Assembly: GCF_004770905.1 (NCBI RefSeq)
Contig: NZ_RQHT01000015.1
Span: forward strand, 1-64,000
DNA: 64,000 nucleotides
Direction of reading: 5' to 3'
Origin: Leptospira bandrabouensis
Lineage (GTDB): Bacteria > Spirochaetota > Leptospiria > Leptospirales > Leptospiraceae
Every line of letters begins with the position of its first letter. Position 1 is the stretch's first letter. Shown piece after piece: positions 58,437 through 64,000 of this stretch. Below the pieces are notes generated by a model. That model was not told the origin of the DNA and made no database searches. It saw nothing but the letters and a program-made list of their open reading frames with translations. The position numbers and the translations under genes are program-made.

Positions 58437-59060
58437 TTATCCGATTTTTTCTATCGTAACGATACCGCGTTCCCTTCCTGGAACCGGACCGGATACAAAT
58501 ACCAAGTTGGCGTCTGCATCAATTTTTACTACTTTCAGGTTTCGAACAGTGCTCTGTTCAGAACCCATTCTTCCACCCATCTTCAAACCCTTGAACACAC
58601 GTCCAGGAGTTGTATTAGAACCAATCGAACCAGGATGTCTTTGGAATCTGGAACCGTGTCCAGCAGGACCACCGGCAAAACCGTGGCGTTTTACAACACC
58701 TTGTGTTCCCTTTCCCTTAGATGTTCCGGTCACTTTCACCGTGTCGTTTAAAGCAAACACATCAGCGAGTTTTACCTCAGCACCAACAGCTACATCTTCA
58801 AAACCTTTGAATTCAATCAGAGTTTTTTTAGGAGCGGCAATGTTAGCTTTTTTGATGTGTCCAACTTCGGCCTTCGTCATGTGTTTTTCCTTGGCATCAC
58901 CAAATGCTAGTTGAACCGCTTCGTAGCCGTCGTTTGCAGATGTTTTTACCTGGGACACAAAACAAGGACCCACGCGTAAAACGGTTACAGTAACCATCTT
59001 ACCTTCGTTATTGAATATGTGGGCCATGCCCAATTTTTCGCCGATTAAACCTTTAGCCAT
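58437..59060 (-). CDS. rplC: Ribosomal protein L3
   Basis: A 207-residue core protein that reaches towards the peptidyl transferase centre. [20 protein letters not shown] at the start and [20 protein letters not shown] with [13 protein letters not shown] are diagnostic. It is between rpsJ and rplD. Confidence 0.97.
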   Translation of the reverse strand: MAKGLIGEKLGMAHIFNNEGKMVTVTVLRVGPCFVSQVKTSANDGYEAVQLAFGDAKEKHMTKAEVGHIKKANIAAPKKTLIEFKGFEDVAVGAEVKLADVFALNDTVKVTGTSKGKGTQGVVKRHGFAGGPAGHGSRFQRHPGSIGSNTTPGRVFKGLKMGGRMGSEQSTVRNLKVVKIDADANLVFVSGPVPGRERGIVTIEKIG

Positions 59061-59071
59061 GGATCCTATCC

Positions 59072-59380
59072 TTAGGATTTAATATCTACGGAAACTCCAG
59101 CAGGGAGTTGAAGCTTCATCAGGGCTTCTACCGTATCTTCATTCGTATTTAAAATATCGATGAGTCTCTTATGAGTTCTCATTTCAAATTGTTCTCTAGC
59201 TTTTTTATTCACGTGCGGAGAACGTAATACCGTGTAGATTTCTTTTTTCGTTGGAAGTGGGATTGGACCGGAGACAGTAGCTCCGGTCCTCTTCGCAGTC
59301 GCAACGATTTCATAGGTTGATTGGTCAATCAACCTATGATCGAAAGCTTTTAACTTAACGCGAATTCTTTGTCCAGCCAT
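59072..59380 (-). CDS. rpsJ: Ribosomal protein S10
   Basis: A 102-residue protein of the small-subunit head that also acts in antitermination with Nus[20 protein letters not shown] and [20 protein letters not shown] are diagnostic. It heads the S10 ribosomal gene run and follows tuf by only five bases, so tuf is transcribed into it. Confidence 0.97.
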   Translation of the reverse strand: MAGQRIRVKLKAFDHRLIDQSTYEIVATAKRTGATVSGPIPLPTKKEIYTVLRSPHVNKKAREQFEMRTHKRLIDILNTNEDTVEALMKLQLPAGVSVDIKS

Positions 59381-59385
59381 TGCGA

Positions 59386-60591
59386 TTACTCAACGATCTC
59401 CGCAACAACACCAGAACCAATCGTTCTTCCACCCTCACGGATAGCGAACTTCAAACCTTGGTCCATAGCAATTGGGTGGATAAGTTCGATTGACATCGTA
59501 ACGTTATCTCCCGGCATAACCATCTCCATTCCACCAGGAAGGTTACAAACACCAGTGATGTCTGTAGTTCTGAAATAGAATTGAGGACGGTAGTTGTTAA
59601 AGAATGGAGTATGACGTCCACCTTCGTCTTTTGTAAGAACGTAAACTTCTGCTTTAAATTTTCTATGTGGAGTGATTGTACCCGGTTTCGCAAGAACTTG
59701 ACCTCTTTCGATGTCTTCTTTTTTAGTTCCGCGAAGAAGAGCACCAATGTTGTCTCCAGCTTCTGCTTGATCGAGTAGTTTACGGAACATCTCAATACCA
59801 GTAACAACTGATTTAGATGTATCACGGATACCAACGATTTCGATCTCGTCGTTGATCTTAAGAACCCCTTGCTCCACACGACCAGTTGCAACAGTTCCAC
59901 GACCAGTGATTGAGAATACGTCCTCAACTGGCATAAGGAAAGGTTTATCAACAATACGTGTAGGGTTTGGAACGTAAGTATCAACAGCTTCCATAAGTTT
60001 CAAAATGGATTTCATTCCTAGGTCGGAATCTTCACCTTCAAGAGCTTTTAATGCAGAACCAGAGATGAAAGGTGTTTTATCACCAGGAAAGTTGTATTTG
60101 TTAAGAAGGTCTTTGATTTCCTCTTTAACCATCTCAACCATATCGTCTCTCTCATCAGCAGCGAGCATGTCCGCTTTGTTTAAGTAAACCACGATGTAAG
60201 GAACCCCTACTTGGCGAGCAAGAAGGATGTGTTCTTTCGTTTGTGGCATTGCACCGTCAGTAGCAGATACTACGAGAATCGCAGCGTCCATCTGAGCAGC
60301 ACCAGTAATCATGTTTTTAACATAGTCCGCGTGTCCCGGGCAATCTACGTGTGCGTAGTGACGGTTTGGAGTTTCATACTCCTGGTGAGACGTTGCAATA
60401 GTAATCCCACGAGCCTTTTCTTCGGGCGCGTTGTCGATTTGGTCGTAAGCAATCGCTTTGTTTTTTCCACCCACTAACTTTGCAAGCGTCGTTGTGATCG
60501 CTGCTGTAAGGGTTGTTTTACCGTGGTCAACGTGACCAATTGTTCCGATGTTTAAGTGTGGTTTTGAACGGTCAAATTTTTCTTTAGCCAT
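59386..60591 (-). CDS. tuf: Elongation factor Tu
   Basis: A 401-residue GTPase that delivers aminoacyl-tRNA. GTP motifs are GHVDHGKTT near 19, DCPGHADY near 81 and NKADM near 136; [20 protein letters not shown] in domain III binds tRNA. GAGGAG lies upstream of the ATG. It lies between the EF-G homologue and rpsJ. Confidence 0.98.
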   Translation of the reverse strand: MAKEKFDRSKPHLNIGTIGHVDHGKTTLTAAITTTLAKLVGGKNKAIAYDQIDNAPEEKARGITIATSHQEYETPNRHYAHVDCPGHADYVKNMITGAAQMDAAILVVSATDGAMPQTKEHILLARQVGVPYIVVYLNKADMLAADERDDMVEMVKEEIKDLLNKYNFPGDKTPFISGSALKALEGEDSDLGMKSILKLMEAVDTYVPNPTRIVDKPFLMPVEDVFSITGRGTVATGRVEQGVLKINDEIEIVGIRDTSKSVVTGIEMFRKLLDQAEAGDNIGALLRGTKKEDIERGQVLAKPGTITPHRKFKAEVYVLTKDEGGRHTPFFNNYRPQFYFRTTDITGVCNLPGGMEMVMPGDNVTMSIELIHPIAMDQGLKFAIREGGRTIGSGVVAEIVE

Positions 60592-60640
60592 TGTTAGAAT
60601 CTACTCCTCAATCGTGGTGCAAGACCCGATCCTCGGTTCT

Positions 60641-62587
60641 TTACTCCTTTAAAAATGCATGAAATTCATAGGTAAAAGCAGTCCTTTCCCAAGAAATGCC
60701 GATGCCTTTGGTCATGTTTCTAAGAGCCCCTGAAAAGCCAAGCAGGTTTTGGGCCGGTGCATTGGCTTTTAAGTGACTCTTCCCTGCCACAGCCTCAAAG
60801 ATGGAGATCACCTTAGCGTTTCTGCGACTTAGATCAGAAAGAACTACACCTAAGTGGTCTGCGTCCACCATCACTTCTACTTCTGTGAGGGGTCCGACCA
60901 AATATGTGTTTGAAGAAAACAATTCCTTTACGCCCGCAAGTATCGCTACTTTCAAAAGCGTTAAAGTGGTTTGCAAATCTCCCTTCGGTATCTCATACGA
61001 GAGAACACGAAACTTGAGACCTACAACTTCCTCTCCGTAAAACCCGTGTAAGCAGGCCTCCATAAAGGATGTTTCTATCGAATTTTTTACTTCTTCCGGA
61101 AGACTTACCTCGAAGGCAATATGCTTCGAAAAATCGGCAGTATCTTCCAGGACTGCGATGAGCGCGCCGCTTGATTTTTGGTCTTCAAAGGCACGATGCT
61201 CTAGGGCAACCTTATGAGACATTTTTTTAAGAAGCTCTAATTTGGCAATGTTTATCGAACTAAAATTGAGTTTTTTTTCGGTTCTCTCGGTGATTCGTCG
61301 GATTCCGATTTCTAAATGAAGCTCTCCTCTGCCAAGAAGTACTAACTGACCGGTCTCTTCTTTCTTATGGACTTGGTATCCTGGATCTTCCCATACCAAT
61401 TCCTCCAGGCGACATAACCAAAACTCTTTGTCGGTGGATTCTTCTGGTTCCAAAACTACAGAAAAAGGACTAGGTGTTTTTTCGGAAAATAGGCCGACCT
61501 CTTTGGAGTTCCGTTCCGAAGCACGAGCCACAGTTTGGCCAGGAAGTAAAACTAAGCCTTTCTGGTTTTTTAGTAAAACCAGTTTTCCCTGATTTAACTC
61601 GGAAATTTCCTCTTCGGATTCTGGATCCAAAAATTGAAAGATGGAGCCTCTAGGTTCTATTTCTATAGCTGAACCGGATTGGTTTGCCTCTAACTTCGGA
61701 GCGTTTTTTTTCCAAATTGCCTCAACCTCCGCAAGATGGATATTTTTTGTAGGATACACAACCGCATACCTTCCCACCCCTTCGGCTGACCTTCTGGAAA
61801 GAACAAGAAGTGGAAGAGAGGAATCACCAAAGTTTTCTGGTTCCTTGGGTTCTACCCAAAGAACTAAGTCTAGAAGTTCCCGAACCCCTTCCCCCGTTTT
61901 TGCAGAACCTCCATACACTGGATAAAGTTTTCCAAAACGAGGTCCACCTTGCAATCCAACCAAGGAATAATCAGTTTGGCCAGAAGGGTCATTCCAAGAA
62001 GACAAAAGAATTTCATCATTCCAAGCCACGAGCTCTTCCCCTACCGTTTTCGGAAAATGCCCAGGGGTATTTAGGTAGTATTCTAATTTTCCCTCTGGAT
62101 TCTTTTGGAAAAGAGAAACGGGGGCACCACCTAAAATTTCTTCCAAGGAGACCAGGGCATCCAAGTAGTCTTCATCAAAACGGTCGAGTTTGTTGATAAA
62201 AAAAACCATAGGCACATTTGCTTTCCGAAGTTCTTCGATCACAAGGCGTGCTTGAGATTGGACCACTGTCCCCGCCTCCAAAACCACAATGGCCGAATCC
62301 ATCGCTGGCAATAGGTCTGTGACTTGGTTACGAAAATCAATATGACCGGGTGTATCCACAAGTTGGATCTGAAACTTACCAAACTTAGTTTCCCAAGGAA
62401 TGGAATGAAAAGTCGTACGGATGGAGATCCCCCTTTCGATTTCTTCCTGTAAGGAATCCGATTCGGTGTTTCCATCTTCAATGGAACCAACTGCGGCAAT
62501 TTTTCCAGACTCGAATAAGATCCGTTCGGTGAGAGTGGTTTTACCCGAATCGATATGTGCAAAAATTCCAACAGTTCGGTATTTCAT
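60641..62587 (-). CDS. Divergent EF-G-like translational GTPase
   Basis: A 648-residue translation factor. G-motifs are complete: AHIDSGKTT near 10, RGISIRTT (G2), DTPGHIDF near 78 and NKLDR near 132. The remaining domains follow the EF-G plan, but domain IV lacks the usual GQYGHV-type stretch, and the protein is about 50 residues shorter than canonical EF-G. In this respect it recalls ribosome-protection GTPases and the second EF-G of many bacteria. It occupies the position of fusA between rpsG and tuf, but a terminator separates it from rpsG. It may be a recycling or special factor, with canonical EF-G elsewhere. Confidence 0.8.
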   Translation of the reverse strand: MKYRTVGIFAHIDSGKTTLTERILFESGKIAAVGSIEDGNTESDSLQEEIERGISIRTTFHSIPWETKFGKFQIQLVDTPGHIDFRNQVTDLLPAMDSAIVVLEAGTVVQSQARLVIEELRKANVPMVFFINKLDRFDEDYLDALVSLEEILGGAPVSLFQKNPEGKLEYYLNTPGHFPKTVGEELVAWNDEILLSSWNDPSGQTDYSLVGLQGGPRFGKLYPVYGGSAKTGEGVRELLDLVLWVEPKEPENFGDSSLPLLVLSRRSAEGVGRYAVVYPTKNIHLAEVEAIWKKNAPKLEANQSGSAIEIEPRGSIFQFLDPESEEEISELNQGKLVLLKNQKGLVLLPGQTVARASERNSKEVGLFSEKTPSPFSVVLEPEESTDKEFWLCRLEELVWEDPGYQVHKKEETGQLVLLGRGELHLEIGIRRITERTEKKLNFSSINIAKLELLKKMSHKVALEHRAFEDQKSSGALIAVLEDTADFSKHIAFEVSLPEEVKNSIETSFMEACLHGFYGEEVVGLKFRVLSYEIPKGDLQTTLTLLKVAILAGVKELFSSNTYLVGPLTEVEVMVDADHLGVVLSDLSRRNAKVISIFEAVAGKSHLKANAPAQNLLGFSGALRNMTKGIGISWERTAFTYEFHAFLKE

Positions 62588-62603
62588 AATTTTCTATGGT
62601 TAA

Positions 62604-62632
62604 AATAAAAAAGCCAGGCGTAAACCTGGCTT
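62604..62632 (-). terminator. Terminator between rpsG and the EF-G homologue
   Basis: On the minus strand AAGCCAGG and CCTGGCTT pair perfectly around a six-base loop and are followed by TTTTTTATTTT. It lies about 30 bases after the rpsG stop, so the rpsL-rpsG transcript mainly ends here and the EF-G homologue and tuf need their own promoter or read-through. Confidence 0.85.
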
Positions 62633-62660
62633 ATCAATGTTTGGAATCGAATGATAAAAA

Positions 62661-63134
62661 CTACCAGCGGTAGTGGGAGAATGCCTTGTTGGCGTCTGCC
62701 ATCTTTCTGATGTCTTCTTTTTTCTTAATCGCAGATCCTGTGCCTTTTTGTGCTTCCATGAATTCTGCAGCCAATTTGTTTTTCATTGACTTTTCGTTTC
62801 TTCCACGGCTATATTTGATTAGCCATCTGATACCAAGAGCAAGACGTCTTTCTGGACGAACTTCGATCGGAACTTGGTAAGTTACCCCACCCACACGGCG
62901 AGATTTTACTTCTACTTGTGGTTTTGCATTTTCCAATGCTTCTTGGAAAACTGCAAACGGATCTTGTCCTGTTTTTTTAGCAATTACTTCTAACGCATCG
63001 TAGAAAACGGCTTCAGCAACACTCTTTTTACCATCTACCATTAGGCAGTTGATAAATTTAGAAATCACTTTGTCATTGTATTTAGGATCGCCTTCGATAT
63101 GGCGCGGTTCAACTTTTCCTCTTCTTCTAGACAT
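62661..63134 (-). CDS. rpsG: Ribosomal protein S7
   Basis: A 157-residue small-subunit assembly protein. SRRRGKVEPRHIEGDPKYND at the start, MVDGKKSVAEAVFYDALEV and YQVPIEVRPERRLALGIRWL are diagnostic. In E. coli it represses its own operon. It follows rpsL by 14 bases and is followed by a strong terminator. Confidence 0.97.
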   Translation of the reverse strand: MSRRRGKVEPRHIEGDPKYNDKVISKFINCLMVDGKKSVAEAVFYDALEVIAKKTGQDPFAVFQEALENAKPQVEVKSRRVGGVTYQVPIEVRPERRLALGIRWLIKYSRGRNEKSMKNKLAAEFMEAQKGTGSAIKKKEDIRKMADANKAFSHYRW

Positions 63135-63148
63135 ATACCTTTCTCCGA

Positions 63149-63523
63149 TTACGCTTTAGGACGCTTAGCGCCGTATTTTGAACGTCCTTTGCGACGTTTG
63201 TCCACACCGAGTGTATCCAGTGTTCCACGAATGATATGATAACGAACCCCTGGTAAATCTTTTACCCTTCCCCCACGGATGAGAACCACGTTGTGTTCTT
63301 GGAGGTTGTGACCTTCGCCCGGAATGTAAGCAGTCACTTCAATTCCAGTGGTAAGACGAACCCTTGCTACTTTACGAAGAGCTGAGTTCGGTTTTTTAGG
63401 AGTAAAGGTCATTACCCTTGTGCAAACTCCACGTCTTTGTGGGCAAGCCTTAAGGGCAGGAGATTTAGTTCTTTTCTTTTGGTCTTCTCTTCCTCTGCGG
63501 ATGAGCTGGTTAATTGTAGGCAT
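63149..63523 (-). CDS. rpsL: Ribosomal protein S12
   Basis: A 124-residue accuracy protein at the decoding centre. [19 protein letters not shown] contains the conserved Lys near 43, and [19 protein letters not shown] the Lys near 88; both are the ordinary drug-sensitive residues. It is the first ribosomal gene after rpoC, with a 148-base leader holding two alternative hairpins. Confidence 0.97.
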   Translation of the reverse strand: MPTINQLIRRGREDQKKRTKSPALKACPQRRGVCTRVMTFTPKKPNSALRKVARVRLTTGIEVTAYIPGEGHNLQEHNVVLIRGGRVKDLPGVRYHIIRGTLDTLGVDKRRKGRSKYGAKRPKA

Positions 63524-63589
63524 TCGATTCCTTCTTCTACTTCTCTGTCTTTAAAAAAATAATGACGTTTTCGTCCAAAATTCCAGATA

Positions 63590-63655
63590 GGGACATTTTG
63601 TAAACGAAAACACGATTTTTGTCCCTAGAAACCATCCAATTTGAATGATTTCTAG
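63590..63655 (-). promoter_or_regulatory. Two mutually exclusive hairpins in the rpoC-rpsL gap
   Basis: On the minus strand an 11-bp stem (63645-63655 against 63625-63635, one G-U) is followed by a second stem GGGACA/TGTCCC (63620-63625 against 63590-63595). The two share the base at 63625, so they partly compete. Neither has a downstream T-run. They could shape rpoC termination or act as a leader for rpsL-rpsG control. The rest of the 148-base gap shows no clear promoter to me. Confidence 0.35.
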
Positions 63656-63671
63656 AAAATTCTACTTTCGG

Positions 63672-64000
<329 letters not shown>

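Noticed and set aside
59451..59984. 177-residue frame inside tuf
   Set aside because: It is an alternative frame of tuf, whose codon bias makes long shadow frames.

Overview
The window looks like a chromosomal segment of a Leptospira-type spirochaete. The signs are lipoproteins with relaxed spirochaetal lipoboxes, moderately AT-rich DNA, frequent TTG and GTG starts, and a long S10-spc-alpha ribosomal block followed upstream by str-operon genes and rpoC. I name the genus from gene content and style, not from any search, and cannot name the species.

Positions 1 to about 6,220 form an accessory region. It is visibly more AT-rich than the rest and carries small unrecognised genes, a possible replication-type protein cut by the window edge, an IS1595/ISXO2-like transposase, and several inverted repeats. 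It stops at the 3' end of a tRNA-Leu gene, a classic attachment position for integrative elements. No integrase and no second attachment site lie inside the window.

Positions 6,400 to 12,500 hold a YdcF-like envelope protein, lysS, a lipoprotein, and a serA - glyoxalase II-like - MAPEG - endonuclease I run. From 12,600 to 27,100 there is an unusual concentration of thiol redox and iron-sulfur functions. It contains a disulfide reductase, trhO, an ABC exporter, BolA, GST, a second BolA, a CGFS glutaredoxin and a CPYC glutaredoxin. Facing these are the two halves of a split GshF-type glutathione synthetase, gamma-glutamyltransferase, and a SUF operon (sufC, sufD, a Rieske protein, sufS, sufU, sufT) that lacks sufB. 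Tight overlaps suggest coordinated expression, and a 13-bp palindrome of Fur/PerR type sits in front of sufC.

Positions 27,160 to 44,840 carry an EAL phosphodiesterase, glgC, purQ-purS-purC, a response-regulator phosphatase, the ccmA-ccmB-ccmC haem exporter, a TPR protein, a peptide-type ABC ATPase, HMG-CoA lyase, a DUF2400 protein with an iron-sulfur-like cysteine tail, tRNA-Glu and tRNA-Lys, purA-hisZ, an acyltransferase fused to glycerol-3-phosphate dehydrogenase, and a PAS histidine kinase.

Positions 44,900 to 64,000 are the translation block, all on the minus strand. In transcription order it runs: rpoC (partial), rpsL, rpsG, a terminator, a divergent EF-G homologue, tuf, then rpsJ through rplQ, with secY, adk, infA, rpmJ and rpoA inside. 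infA appears to start with CTG. No CRISPR array, rRNA gene or complete prophage is visible.
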